From Winogradskyella flava (GTDB lineage Bacteria; Bacteroidota; Bacteroidia; Flavobacteriales; Flavobacteriaceae), in assembly GCF_014243395.1 (NCBI RefSeq), contig NZ_JACLCP010000001.1, forward strand, positions 1,240,001 through 1,304,000: DNA of 64,000 nucleotides. The letters are read 5' to 3'. Shown here piece by piece: positions 1-9,390 of this stretch; position 1 is the first letter of the stretch; every line of letters starts with the position of its first letter. Made by a program: the position numbers and the translations under genes. The notes under the pieces were generated by a model. It did not search any database. It had not been told where the DNA came from and worked only from the letters and a program-made list of their open reading frames with translations.

Positions 1-584
1 ACATTTGCACCAAGATGAGGCGCATCAAAAGATATGTATAATCTTGTATCTGCATTTAGCGTGTTAGCTTCCATGTAATTTAAGGCGTAGCGTGCCACTA
101 GTCCACCCATGCTTGGGCCTATGATAACATTCTGTTCAGGACTATTGCTTGCTTTTGCAGTATTGATGATATCTAAGAGTTCTACCAACAACATGGCATT
201 GCGTTCTATAAAATCAGTACCACCATCGACCGTTGCACCATCAGCAGCTCTCATATAAACGGGGAAATTTAATATAACCACATCAAAGCCCTCTGCTCTA
301 ACCAGATCAGCTAGATTTTGGGTGCCCGAAGTTCCTGCGAAGTCTAATAGGCTATAAATACCATTGATATCCCTTGTATTTCCAATATCAAAACCATCTA
401 TGAGAATGATAGGTTTATCTAAGATATTGTCATCGCTCAAAAATATTTGATATTCACCTTCGCCCGCATAATTGGTAGTTTCACCATATGCTGATAGATC
501 TGGTATAATGCCTGAGGTAAATGCGGTCTGGGTTATCCCTATTAAAGGTAGAAATAGCAGAATCAAAAAGTAGTTTTTTTTCAT
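1..584 (-). CDS. Secreted lipase/esterase-like alpha/beta hydrolase, 3' end cut off by window
   Basis: The frame is open from ATG at 584 to the window edge, giving 194 N-terminal residues. It begins with a signal peptide (MKKNYFLILLFLPLIGITQ), so the product is exported. A hydrophobic strand followed by IDGFDIG (near residues 62-68) looks like the oxyanion-loop region of an alpha/beta hydrolase, and GPSMGGLVARYAL (near 156-168) carries the GxSxG nucleophile elbow with the following helix typical of lipases. DAPHLGAN further on matches the strand after the elbow in esterases. The catalytic Asp and His would lie outside the window. It is separated from pruA by a terminator, so it is probably its own unit. 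Substrate unknown; a C-terminal type IX secretion signal cannot be checked here. Confidence 0.8.
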   Translation of the reverse strand, partial: MKKNYFLILLFLPLIGITQTAFTSGIIPDLSAYGETTNYAGEGEYQIFLSDDNILDKPIILIDGFDIGNTRDINGIYSLLDFAGTSGTQNLADLVRAEGFDVVILNFPVYMRAADGATVDGGTDFIERNAMLLVELLDIINTAKASNSPEQNVIIGPSMGGLVARYALNYMEANTLNADTRLYISFDAPHLGAN

Positions 585-679
585 AAGTAGAGAAGATTTA
601 TATTAAAACGAGATTAAAAGATACGAAGTTTAAGCTTTATATTTAATATTTTTAAGGTCATTTCTTGTAATGCATAAAA

Positions 680-712
680 AAATCCTTATCAGAATTAAGC
701 CGATAAGGATTT
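680..712. terminator. Bidirectional-looking terminator after pruA
   Basis: An 11-bp perfect stem (AAATCCTTATC / GATAAGGATTT) with an 11-nt loop is flanked by A-rich sequence on the left and GTTTTT on the right. On the minus strand it lies 23 bp after the pruA stop and ends in a T run, as expected for a rho-independent terminator of pruA. Confidence 0.85.
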
Positions 713-734
713 GTTTTTCAGTTTATTATAGTTT

Positions 735-2360
735 CTAACCAAGGAAAGGGTATCTGTAATCCGTCGGCGTTACAAATGTTTCCTTTATCAATCGAGGTGA
801 TACCCAACGTAATAAGTTTTGAGCACTTCCTGCTTTGTCGTTAGTTCCTGAAGCTCTGGCACCTCCAAATGGCTGTTGTCCAACAACCGCGCCTGTTGGC
901 TTATCATTGATGTAGAAATTACCTGCGGAATTTTGTAATGCTTTTGTAGCTTCCTCAATAGCGTATCTATCTGTAGATAATATGGCACCTGTTAAAGCAT
1001 ATTCACTGGTGTCATCTACTAATTTTAAAGTTTCGGAATAGGCTTCATCTTCATAAATATAGATGGTAATTACAGGACCAAATAATTCTGTGCACATGGT
1101 GGTGTATTTAGGACTGGATGTTACAATTACCGTGGGTTCTATAAAATAACCTTTAGACTTATCATATCCACCACCAGCAATAATTTCGGCATCATTGTCA
1201 CTCTTCGCTTGATCTATATATTTCGCCAGTTTATCAAATGAGCCTTCATGAATAACTGCTGTTATAAAATTACTCATATCTTCTGGTGAGCCCATTTTGA
1301 AAGAGCCAATATCTTCTAAGAGGTATTTTTTTACCTCTGTCCAAATTCCTTTTGGAATATAAGCCCTTGATGCGGCACTACATTTTTGACCTTGGAATTC
1401 AAATGCACCTCGAGCAATTGCTGTAGCTACTTGCTTTGCGTTTGCAGATTTGTGAGCAACTATGAAATCCTTTCCGCCTGTCTCTCCTACAATTCTTGGG
1501 TAAGTTTTATAAGTATGAATATTCTCACCAATTTGTTTCCATAATTCTTTAAAGATGAATGTAGAACCAGTAAAATGTAAACCTGAGAAATCAGGACTAG
1601 CCAAGACTGTATTGGTAATCATTACAGGATCTCCAAAAACCACGTTGATGACACCATCTGGTACACCAGCTTCTTTAAATACATCCAGGATAACTTTGGC
1701 GGAAAACACCTGACTATCACTTGGCTTCCAAACCACTACATTACCCATTAATGCCATACAAGCTGGTAAGTTACCAGCAATTGCGGTAAAGTTAAATGGA
1801 GTAACTGCGTAGGTAAAACCTTCAAGAGGTCTGTATTCCACTCTGTTCCAAGCATCACTTGTACTTTCTGGTTGTTCCATGTATATGTCCGTCATAAACT
1901 GAACATTGAAACGTAAGAAATCGATAAACTCACAAGCTGCATCAATTTCTGCCTGATGTATTGTTTTTGACTGCGCTATCATAGTGGCAGCGTTGATCTT
2001 CGCTCGGTAAGGACCCGCAATTAACTCCGCAGCTTTTAAGAATATGCCTGCGCGTTGCTCCCATGGCATTTGAGACCAATTTTTACGTGCCTCTAAAGCC
2101 GTTGAAATGGCTTCATCAACATGCTCTTGTTCTGCTAAATGATATTCGCCAACACTATGTTGGTGATCATGTGGCGGAGACATCGTTCTGGTATTTCCAG
2201 TTTTTACATCTTTACCGTTAATATATAAAGGGACTTCAATTTTGCTATTAAACATTGATTTGTAGGCCTCTGCAACAGCTTTACGTTCTGGTGAACCAGG
2301 AGCATAAGACTTTACAGGCTCATTAACAGCGACAGGTACATTAAAGAATCCTTTTCCCAT
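735..2360 (-). CDS. pruA: L-glutamate gamma-semialdehyde dehydrogenase (1-pyrroline-5-carboxylate dehydrogenase)
   Basis: This enzyme oxidises glutamate semialdehyde (from proline via P5C) to glutamate with NAD+, the second step of proline catabolism, in the cytoplasm. At 541 residues it has the length of the monofunctional P5CDH family. The aldehyde dehydrogenase core is clear: TPFNFTAIAGNLPA near 187-200, the general-base Glu in VGETGGKD (E293) and the nucleophile Cys in GQKCSAASR (C327). PFGGARASGTNDKAG near the C-terminus is also typical. No proline dehydrogenase domain is fused and no putA lies nearby, so the first step is encoded elsewhere. It is a single gene with its own -7 box at 2397-2404 and a terminator at 680-712. 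Confidence 0.96.
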   Translation of the reverse strand: MGKGFFNVPVAVNEPVKSYAPGSPERKAVAEAYKSMFNSKIEVPLYINGKDVKTGNTRTMSPPHDHQHSVGEYHLAEQEHVDEAISTALEARKNWSQMPWEQRAGIFLKAAELIAGPYRAKINAATMIAQSKTIHQAEIDAACEFIDFLRFNVQFMTDIYMEQPESTSDAWNRVEYRPLEGFTYAVTPFNFTAIAGNLPACMALMGNVVVWKPSDSQVFSAKVILDVFKEAGVPDGVINVVFGDPVMITNTVLASPDFSGLHFTGSTFIFKELWKQIGENIHTYKTYPRIVGETGGKDFIVAHKSANAKQVATAIARGAFEFQGQKCSAASRAYIPKGIWTEVKKYLLEDIGSFKMGSPEDMSNFITAVIHEGSFDKLAKYIDQAKSDNDAEIIAGGGYDKSKGYFIEPTVIVTSSPKYTTMCTELFGPVITIYIYEDEAYSETLKLVDDTSEYALTGAILSTDRYAIEEATKALQNSAGNFYINDKPTGAVVGQQPFGGARASGTNDKAGSAQNLLRWVSPRLIKETFVTPTDYRYPFLG

Positions 2361-2396
2361 AATATGATTTATTTTTTAGTTTGAATTTTGAAAGTG

Positions 2397-2404
2397 CAAA
2401 GTTA
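2397..2404 (-). promoter_or_regulatory. Bacteroidota -7 promoter box for pruA
   Basis: On the minus strand this reads TAACTTTG, an exact TAnnTTTG match, followed by CACTTTC. The expected transcription start is near 2393, giving a leader of about 33 nt before the pruA ATG. Confidence 0.65.
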
Positions 2405-2503
2405 CGATATTTATGATATATTATTTATTTCAAGTGTTATAGTTGTGTGAAGAAGAGAGCTATATTTTTTGTAAGTTCGTCTTTGAAATTTTTGAATTAG
2501 GTT

Positions 2504-3511
2504 ATGTCAAAAAACGATGCATTTATTTTCACACTTGCGTATCCGGAAACCATTGTGTCTCATGCAGAGGAGTGGTATTCAAAGTTTTTACCTTTTCTTT
2601 TTGTTGGAGGTAAAAAACATGTCAGAGCTGGCCATGCTGCTCTGGTTTTAATTGATAAGAGCACAGGTGTTTTAGAATATCATGATTTTGGAAGATATAT
2701 AACCTCAGAACCAAATGGTAGAGTTCGAGGAAGAGAAACTGATTTTGAACTGAACTTTCCTATAAAGGCAAATATTGAAAATGACATTATAAAGAATTTA
2801 GATGACATTTTAGAATTTTTGGCAACACACCCTAAATTGACCCATGGTGATGGCAATTTGTATGCTTCTGTATGTAATGCTATAAACTATAATTTAGCAA
2901 GAATACATATTGATGCTATGCAAGCTAAAGGCTTTATTAGATATGCTGCTTTTATAAAAGATGCTTGTAATTGTGCTCGTTTTGTCACTGATACATTGAT
3001 AGCTTCAGTTACGGATTTAAAGATTAGAAAGAAACTAGAGAACTCCAAGTGGTTTACACCTAGTACAATCGGTAATGTAGTAATCGCAGATACCGAAGAT
3101 CATGTCTATTTAGTATCGAACAGAGGTGAGATTAAAGAGTTTAATTCAACGGTAAGCAAAGAAAACCGAAAACTATTTTTAGATAGACTGAAAAACCATA
3201 ACCCAAGTTTAGTTGGCACATTAGAACCAAAGCATAATGATATTAGGATTGAACATGCCCAATGGTTGAGTGGAATTGCAGCAGGAGCATGGTTCGAAAT
3301 TTATGATTTAGAAAGAACCATGGAATACAGATTCAGACGCATCTCACCTTATGGTAATATAGATTGTGATGGTATTTATCGTGTTAATGATAATGGGTTT
3401 GATATTAGATCAGAATATCGATTTGTGCATTACTCAAACTGTAGGTTCTTCCATATAGAACAGGGGTCTAAGGAATTTAAGTTTAACTTCTTAAAAAACT
3501 ATGAAATTTAG
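2504..3511 (+). CDS. Unknown protein with a possible permuted papain-like fold (DUF6695-like)
   Basis: 335 residues, no signal peptide, no membrane segment. I recall a flavobacterial family of unknown function (DUF6695) of this kind, but the match is from memory. An N-terminal strand block with GHAALVLID and LEYHDFGRY (about residues 43-66), then a helix with CNCARFVTDTLI (about 155-166), gives the His-before-Cys order of circularly permuted NlpC/P60 or LRAT-like enzymes. The C-terminal half (FRRISPYGNIDCDGIYRVN) is beta-rich and unassigned. The gene is divergent from pruA and overlaps apaG tail to tail by 4 bp. A thiol peptidase, amidase or acyltransferase role is inference only. Confidence 0.75.
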   Translation: MSKNDAFIFTLAYPETIVSHAEEWYSKFLPFLFVGGKKHVRAGHAALVLIDKSTGVLEYHDFGRYITSEPNGRVRGRETDFELNFPIKANIENDIIKNLDDILEFLATHPKLTHGDGNLYASVCNAINYNLARIHIDAMQAKGFIRYAAFIKDACNCARFVTDTLIASVTDLKIRKKLENSKWFTPSTIGNVVIADTEDHVYLVSNRGEIKEFNSTVSKENRKLFLDRLKNHNPSLVGTLEPKHNDIRIEHAQWLSGIAAGAWFEIYDLERTMEYRFRRISPYGNIDCDGIYRVNDNGFDIRSEYRFVHYSNCRFFHIEQGSKEFKFNFLKNYEI

Positions 3512-3894
3512 TTTAGAGCAAAGGGCGCGCTCAATTTAAAGGATGGGATATACACTTTAAACTTGCTGGCCTTAGTAAAATTCACCATATTATAGTGTCC
3601 TTGCATGGCACCGAAAGGAGATGTTAGTAAACAACCGGAATTATAAGTATGAGATTCACCCGGTTTCAAAACGGGCTTTTTTCCTATAACACCTTCGCCT
3701 TCCACTATTTCTTCGTTGTTAAGTGCATCAAGTATTTTCCAAAATCTTGAATTCAATTGAACTGAATCTTTGCTTTGGTTTTCAATAGTTACTTTATATC
3801 CAAAGGCAAAATGCACTTTATAATTTTTATAAAATGTACCTTCAAAATTGGTTTCAACGGAAATTTTAATACCGCTTGTAACTTGTTGTACCAT
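3508..3894 (-). CDS. apaG: ApaG domain protein
   Basis: A 128-residue single-domain ApaG protein, an immunoglobulin-like beta-sandwich of the length usual for the family. Recognisable segments are YKVTIENQS, FWKILDALN, the glycine-rich VEGEGVIGKKPVLKPGE and the C-terminal SPFGAMQGHYNMV. The family is linked by bacterial genetics to Co2+/Mg2+ resistance and by homology to F-box-associated domains in eukaryotes; the biochemical role is not settled. Its 3' end overlaps the convergent gene ending at 3511 by 4 bp. It precedes the PLP decarboxylase gene in transcription order on the minus strand, separated by 63 bp, so co-transcription is possible. Confidence 0.93.
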   Translation of the reverse strand: MVQQVTSGIKISVETNFEGTFYKNYKVHFAFGYKVTIENQSKDSVQLNSRFWKILDALNNEEIVEGEGVIGKKPVLKPGESHTYNSGCLLTSPFGAMQGHYNMVNFTKASKFKVYIPSFKLSAPFALN

Positions 3895-3957
3895 TGGTTT
3901 TATTGAAAAGAGTATGCTAAAATAGCATATTTTTTGAATGAAAGCTTAAATTTTAAG

Positions 3958-5334
3958 TTAAGATGCATTTATTTTTGACATTTCCTTTGCAGCAAAGCTT
4001 TCTAGCGTTTTAAAAAAGTTAAGAACATCTTCTTTTTCTAAAACACTGTTAATAGTAACCATCCTAATAAATTCGTTGTTGTTAAATTTCCCGAAACCAA
4101 CCATAAGCTCTGAATTTTTATATAAAGCAGTGCAAAGCTCTTTTGAAGGAATATCTTTATAGGTAAAGCATACAGAGATGGAATCTTCAAAACTATAAAG
4201 TCTATAATCTTTATGACTATTTATGTATTCCCTTGCGATTCTAGCCATTTCAAATTGTTTGTTAACAATGTTTTCTAGACCGTTTGTACCGACAGATTTC
4301 CACAGCGTCCAAATTTTTAAAGCATCGTTTCGTCGTCCGCATTGTAAAGAGATTTTTCCTAAATTAAAATCATCTCCATCAGTTTGATACAGGTAGTCCG
4401 CTTCGTTAGAAAAGGAGTGGTGCAATTGGGCCTTGTGCTGTGTCACAATTATAGAACAACTTAAGGGTGTGCCCAACATTTTGTGAGCATTGACGCTAAA
4501 CGAATCGGAGTGTTCTAAGCCTTTTACGAGGTGTTTGTAGTTTGAGCTAAAAATTACACCTCCACAATAAGCACCATCCACATGGAGCCAAAGATTATGT
4601 TTTTCGCAGACTTTACTAATCGCTTCAATATCATCAAAAGCACCAAGTACTGTTGTGCCTGCTGTGGCATTAACAAAAAATGGTTGGTAGCCATCTTCAA
4701 TATCTTTTTGAATCAATTGCTCTAAATGCTCAGCAAGCATTTCACCCTTTTCGTTGGTCTTAACTTCTCTAACCTGTTGCTTTCCTATACCAGTAAGTGC
4801 CGCATTCTTGCTGATAGAATAGTGTGATTCTGCTGAGGTATATAAGGTCATTTTCGTACTAAGCCCAGCTGATCTTATTAGTTCATTTTTAGCATCCCTG
4901 GCCATAATAATCGCCATCATATTGCTCATGGAGCCACCTGGCGCAAAAGTTCCATCACTATCATCTGAATAACCAATTAAGGAACAAATACTTTTTAGAA
5001 CTTGTTTTTCTATACCAACTTGAGGGCCCGCAACTTTGTAGGTGTACATACTATTATTGAGCATTACAGCCAATAAATCCCCAAGAGTCGCTTTACCAAT
5101 TCTACCACCAAATAATTGATTGAAGAAAGATTTTGATGCTGTTTTGGGTGTATTTTTGATAATCTCCTTAAGCGTATTTTTAAGATCGTTATCTAATAGG
5201 CCTTCATCATGCAATGATAAATCCAACTGATTGTACAATTGAGAAGTAGGAATAGGATCTGCTACTGGTTGGTTACGCTCAGTTCTAAGCAATTCATCAC
5301 ATAATTCAGAAAATAGGGCAATATCATTTTCCAT
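3958..5334 (-). CDS. Group II PLP-dependent amino acid decarboxylase
   Basis: 458 residues with the fold type I decarboxylase core. The cofactor-stacking His is in SAESHYS (H171), the Asp that contacts the pyridine nitrogen is in HVDGAYCGG (D253), and the Schiff-base lysine is in NAHKMLGTP (K285). ATAGTTVLGAFDD is also characteristic. The family includes glutamate, aspartate, cysteine-sulfinate, diaminobutyrate and aromatic amino acid decarboxylases; the sequence does not let me choose a substrate. A weak -7 box (TATCTTTC on the minus strand, 5352-5359) lies just upstream. The neighbouring T9SS gene is transcribed in the same direction but ends 67 bp before this start. Confidence 0.9.
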   Translation of the reverse strand: MENDIALFSELCDELLRTERNQPVADPIPTSQLYNQLDLSLHDEGLLDNDLKNTLKEIIKNTPKTASKSFFNQLFGGRIGKATLGDLLAVMLNNSMYTYKVAGPQVGIEKQVLKSICSLIGYSDDSDGTFAPGGSMSNMMAIIMARDAKNELIRSAGLSTKMTLYTSAESHYSISKNAALTGIGKQQVREVKTNEKGEMLAEHLEQLIQKDIEDGYQPFFVNATAGTTVLGAFDDIEAISKVCEKHNLWLHVDGAYCGGVIFSSNYKHLVKGLEHSDSFSVNAHKMLGTPLSCSIIVTQHKAQLHHSFSNEADYLYQTDGDDFNLGKISLQCGRRNDALKIWTLWKSVGTNGLENIVNKQFEMARIAREYINSHKDYRLYSFEDSISVCFTYKDIPSKELCTALYKNSELMVGFGKFNNNEFIRMVTINSVLEKEDVLNFFKTLESFAAKEMSKINAS

Positions 5335-5400
5335 TTAACTAACTTTTTGAGTGAAAGATAAAAAGAAATTTAGTCTGAAAAGACATAAAAACTTACAGGC

Positions 5401-6651
5401 TTAATTGGAAATGTCAACAGAGGTTGCTTCTCCATAGCCAATTAGCCTGTCGAAGCGCGCTCCTAAATCTCTGTAGTAGACTAAAACTTTATAATTGTTT
5501 TCGGTTTGCCAATAATCGCCGCTAACGGCACCTTCATCAAGTTCTCCTGTTTCTTGGTCTACAGCCACATATTTATAATTATAAAAACCTTGTTTTAATC
5601 TAAAACTTGCTTTGTACCTGCCGCTTTCCGGATCAAATGTCATCTTGGTCAATGGTTCAATAGCAAAGGCGTTAAAATTACCGTATACGTGAATATCCTT
5701 GTCTTTCAACTCTTCTTGTAATAAAGAAAAATGAACCATGGTATAGTCGGCCTCAACATCAGTACTTAAGCGATCTGCAGCCGTAACTTGAAAATTTCCA
5801 TTTAAATCGGGATTATAAGTATATGGATTACCTGCTCTAGATACATTGGTGAATAAATAGCTTTGATATATGTCTTTTAAATCTATGAATTGCACACCAA
5901 CATTCGAGGTCCTTACATCCTTATTTTCGAACCAAAAATATTCGTTACCACCCCAAAAAGCTGATTCCGTATCGTATCTGTATATCAACTTATTACCTAA
6001 GGTATATTGTGGTTTTAAATCAGAAATTGATGTATTTAAATTATTGTTCTGAACGATTAATGTTTTAATAGTCTCAAGTGGATTGTTAAAATTAATACTG
6101 TTGGTAGCTACCACTAAATCTACGGATTGCTTTTCTGCAATGACCTTGACGTCTCTTGAGCGTTTTACTCTAACACCGACGTTAACCAAATCTTCATAGA
6201 CCATAAACTTTCTGCTAAACATCAACTCGTCATAGTCATCATAGATAGAAATCATATAGTTGCCGCTTTTCAATATGGCTCGTGTCTGTATATTGGGAAT
6301 TTGCAAGGTGTAATGAGAATATACTTGATAGGTGTTAAATGAATTTTCATAAGTCAAAATACGCTGATTGTCCAATCCTCTTAAATATTCGGCCTTTGCT
6401 AAAACCGAAGGTGTCCAGTCGAAATTAAAATGTTCAATTACATAGTAGAAGTCTTCTTCATTAGCATTAAGCGCATCAAATTCCAAAAACAATGGCTCAC
6501 CCAATTTTAAAACAGGTAATTGTCCTTGCGTGGTATTGCTCTTAAAAGTTATGGTTTTTATAAAATTTGGAGGGTATACTTCTTCCACTTGTGAAATTAA
6601 AGTTACAGGAAAAATCAAGAGAAGTAAGAGGTTGAAAATGTTTTTTTTCAT
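5401..6651 (-). CDS. Type IX secretion system plug protein (DUF5103)
   Basis: 416 residues from ATG 6651. An upstream in-frame ATG at 6684 would lie before a -7-like box (TATCTTTA, 6672-6679) and would put a non-signal extension before the clear signal peptide MKKNIFNLLLLLIFPVTLISQ, so I reject it. The N-terminal DUF5103 segment (VYPPNFIKTITF, LKLGEPLFLEFDAL, YYVIEHFNFDW) is the family now known as the periplasmic plug that closes the SprA translocon of the T9SS when it is idle. The rest is beta-rich (YRDLGARFDRLIG near the end). It implies a functional T9SS elsewhere in the genome. No other T9SS gene is in the window. Confidence 0.9.
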   Translation of the reverse strand: MKKNIFNLLLLLIFPVTLISQVEEVYPPNFIKTITFKSNTTQGQLPVLKLGEPLFLEFDALNANEEDFYYVIEHFNFDWTPSVLAKAEYLRGLDNQRILTYENSFNTYQVYSHYTLQIPNIQTRAILKSGNYMISIYDDYDELMFSRKFMVYEDLVNVGVRVKRSRDVKVIAEKQSVDLVVATNSINFNNPLETIKTLIVQNNNLNTSISDLKPQYTLGNKLIYRYDTESAFWGGNEYFWFENKDVRTSNVGVQFIDLKDIYQSYLFTNVSRAGNPYTYNPDLNGNFQVTAADRLSTDVEADYTMVHFSLLQEELKDKDIHVYGNFNAFAIEPLTKMTFDPESGRYKASFRLKQGFYNYKYVAVDQETGELDEGAVSGDYWQTENNYKVLVYYRDLGARFDRLIGYGEATSVDISN

Positions 6652-6772
6652 TATTAAAAATCTACAGCGTATAAAGATAATCAAAATCTATGCCTTTAAA
6701 TATTTAACTTATTTATAATGGCTATAAATAAAAAAGATGTTTCAATATGAATTTTATTTAATCATTAATTCG

Positions 6773-6780
6773 TAAATTTG
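6773..6780 (+). promoter_or_regulatory. -7 promoter box for the nqr operon
   Basis: TAAATTTG followed by CACGG is a textbook TAnnTTTG box, 32 nt before the nqrA ATG. It is the only strong box seen before nqrF, so all six genes probably form one transcript. Confidence 0.75.
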
Positions 6781-6812
6781 CACGGATTTTTAGATAACTA
6801 ATCTTTAAGTAT

Positions 6813-8162
6813 ATGTCAAAAGACATCAGAATTAAAAAAGGTTTAGATATAAAGCTAGTCGGCGAAGCCGAAAAGACTACAGAGAACGCAATCATAAGCA
6901 ATTTCTACACGATCAGACCTGAAGATTTCCACAGTATTATCCCAAAACTTGTTGCAAAAGAAGGTACACATGTGAAAGCAGGTGAGACTTTGTTTTACAA
7001 TAAAGATAACGAAGCAATGAAGTTTGTATCTCCCGTTTCTGGTGAGGTTACTGAGGTTCAACGAGGGCCAAGACGTAGAATTGACGCTATTAAAATTACA
7101 GCAGACAAGGAACAGTCTTATATAGATCACGGAAAGTTCGATTTATCTGCAGATGCGGATAAAATCAGAGAACATTTATTGGCTTCGGGTTGTTGGGCTT
7201 TTATAAAACAACGTCCTTATGATGTTGTAGCTAAATCAGATAGTACTCCGAAAGGTATTTTTATTTCAGGCTATGCGAGTGCTCCTTTATCAGCAGATTT
7301 AAATTATACGTTGGTGGGTAAAGAGGCAGAATTACAAGCTGCCGTTACTGCATTGTCGAAATTGACGACAGGTGGAGTGCATATTTCGGTTGGAAGTCCC
7401 AATTCACCGTTAGCAAATTTAGAGCATACAACGACTTACAAAGTTTCTGGACCACACCCGGCTGGTAACGTTGGGACCTTAATCAATAAGATTAGTCCAG
7501 TAAATAAAGGTGAAACCGTATGGACGGTTAACGCTCAAGATTTAGTGATAATAGGAGAAATGCTGTTAACGGGAAAGTTCAATGCTGAGCGCATAGTTGC
7601 TTTAGCAGGTTCTTCGGTTAAGAAGCCAAGATATTTTAAGACTAAAATAGGTTCTGAAGTATCTACAATGGTTTATGATAACGGTGTTGAACAGAATGGT
7701 AACGATAGAATTATATCTGGAAATGTATTAACAGGTAAGAAAGTCGCACCAGATGGTAGTTTAGATTATTACAGCAATGTGATTACCGTAATTCCTGAAG
7801 GCGATGATTACGAATTTTTTGGATGGAATAAGCCAGTTTTTAATAAAATATCTACATCGAGAGCTCTAACTTTTTCTTGGCTAAACCCAAAGAAGAAATA
7901 TGCTTTAAATACGAATACAAACGGAGAGCATCGTGCATTTGTGACTACTGGAACTTACGAAGAAGTATTTCCTCTGGATATTTATCCAATGCAGATATTA
8001 AAGGCTTGCATGTATAAAGATTTAGATGAGATGGAAGCTTTAGGAATGTACGAAGTTGCACCTGAAGATTTTGCATTGACAGAATTTGTTTGTGTGTCTA
8101 AACAACCTCATCAAAAAATAATAAGAGAAGGATTAGACTTAATGCTTAAAGAGATAGGATAA
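6813..8162 (+). CDS. nqrA: Na+-translocating NADH:quinone reductase subunit A
   Basis: NqrA is the cytoplasmic-side subunit of the six-subunit Na+-NQR, which oxidises NADH, reduces ubi- or menaquinone and pumps Na+ outward. This protein has 449 residues, the family length. The N-terminus has the barrel-sandwich (biotinyl/lipoyl-like) segment with FVSPVSGEVTEVQRGPRRRIDAI. The middle has the soluble NQR fold (GGVHISVGSPNSPLANLEHTT) and the C-terminal region holds LDIYPMQILKACMYKDLDEMEALG. Its stop codon overlaps the nqrB start by 1 bp, indicating translational coupling. First gene of the operon, with a clear -7 box upstream. Confidence 0.97.
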   Translation: MSKDIRIKKGLDIKLVGEAEKTTENAIISNFYTIRPEDFHSIIPKLVAKEGTHVKAGETLFYNKDNEAMKFVSPVSGEVTEVQRGPRRRIDAIKITADKEQSYIDHGKFDLSADADKIREHLLASGCWAFIKQRPYDVVAKSDSTPKGIFISGYASAPLSADLNYTLVGKEAELQAAVTALSKLTTGGVHISVGSPNSPLANLEHTTTYKVSGPHPAGNVGTLINKISPVNKGETVWTVNAQDLVIIGEMLLTGKFNAERIVALAGSSVKKPRYFKTKIGSEVSTMVYDNGVEQNGNDRIISGNVLTGKKVAPDGSLDYYSNVITVIPEGDDYEFFGWNKPVFNKISTSRALTFSWLNPKKKYALNTNTNGEHRAFVTTGTYEEVFPLDIYPMQILKACMYKDLDEMEALGMYEVAPEDFALTEFVCVSKQPHQKIIREGLDLMLKEIG

Positions 8163-9388
8163 TGGGTTTAAAACAAAATTTACACAATTTTAAAGAGAAA
8201 AATAAAGACAAGAAGTGGCTTCCTGGTTTTAATGCACTATTTACGTTTTTATATATGCCAAATGAGACCACTCACAACGGCACTCACATTAAAGCGGCAG
8301 ATGATTTAAAACGTACTATGAATACCGTAATCATGGCTTTAGTACCATGTTTAATTTTCGGTATGTTTAATGCAGGTTACCAGCATTATTTGGCTTTAGG
8401 TGAAATTGAATCTGCAAATGGCTTCTTGGGAGCGTCTTTTTGGACTATCGACAATCTAATGATCGGTGTATGGAAAGTATTGCCATTGGTAATAGTATCT
8501 TACGGTGTTGGTTTAGCGGTAGAGTTTGTATTTGCTATAATTAAAGGTCATGAAGTCGAAGAGGGTTATCTAGTCACAGGTATGTTAGTGCCTTTAATTG
8601 TGCCTGTAGATATTCCGTTATGGATGCTGGCAGTTGCCGTAATTTTTGGTGTTGTCATTGGTAAGGAAGTATTTGGTGGTACAGGAATGAATATTCTAAA
8701 TCCTGCGCTGACGATACGAGCATTCTTGTTTTTTGCATATCCAACTTGGATGTCTGGAGATAAGGTCTGGGTACATGGGGCTGTTGAACGTGATCAAGCG
8801 ATTGCAGCAGGTCAAAATCTCGATGCTATTTCTGGTGAAACCTTACTAGGTGCATATGCCCAAAATAGTTCGTTAGCAGGTATCGATTATTGGGATATGT
8901 TTTGGGGCATTATCCCTGGTTCAGTTGGAGAAACTTCAAAATTCTTAATTATAATAGGAGCCTTATTCTTGATTTTTACTAAAATAGGAAGTTGGAGAAT
9001 TATGCTAAGTACCATAATTGGTGCATTGGTAATGGGACTTATATTCAATGGTGTTGTTGATGCTGGTTGGATAGGGGACACAAGTAAGTTCTACGGATTA
9101 ATGAGCGTTCCTTTCTGGCAACATTTAATTATAGGTAGTATACTTTTTGGAGCCGTTTATATGGCAACCGATCCTGTTACAGCTTCGCAAACAAATAAAG
9201 GTAAGTGGATTTACGGATTCTTAATAGGTTTTATATCTATTATGATTAGAGTATTCAACCCAGCATATCCAGAAGGTGTATTCTTAGCGATTTTACTAAT
9301 GAATGTATTCGCACCTACTATTGACCACTACGTGGTACAAGGAAATGTGAAGAGAAGAATGAAGCGTTTAAAAGTTAAAGCAGCTTAA
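8162..9388 (+). CDS. nqrB: Na+-translocating NADH:quinone reductase subunit B
   Basis: NqrB is the large membrane subunit that carries riboflavin and a covalently bound FMN and forms part of the Na+ path. This 408-residue protein has about ten hydrophobic segments. The FMN attachment site of the ApbE-recognised type (D-x-x-S-G-x-T) is DAISGET, placing the phosphoester-linked Thr at about T227. GGTGMNILNPALTIRAFLFF and YMATDPVTASQT are family signatures. The partner flavin transferase apbE is in this window (17393-18415). The gene overlaps nqrA by 1 bp and is followed 2 bp later by nqrC. Confidence 0.97.
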   Translation: MGLKQNLHNFKEKNKDKKWLPGFNALFTFLYMPNETTHNGTHIKAADDLKRTMNTVIMALVPCLIFGMFNAGYQHYLALGEIESANGFLGASFWTIDNLMIGVWKVLPLVIVSYGVGLAVEFVFAIIKGHEVEEGYLVTGMLVPLIVPVDIPLWMLAVAVIFGVVIGKEVFGGTGMNILNPALTIRAFLFFAYPTWMSGDKVWVHGAVERDQAIAAGQNLDAISGETLLGAYAQNSSLAGIDYWDMFWGIIPGSVGETSKFLIIIGALFLIFTKIGSWRIMLSTIIGALVMGLIFNGVVDAGWIGDTSKFYGLMSVPFWQHLIIGSILFGAVYMATDPVTASQTNKGKWIYGFLIGFISIMIRVFNPAYPEGVFLAILLMNVFAPTIDHYVVQGNVKRRMKRLKVKAA

Positions 9389-9390
9389 TC

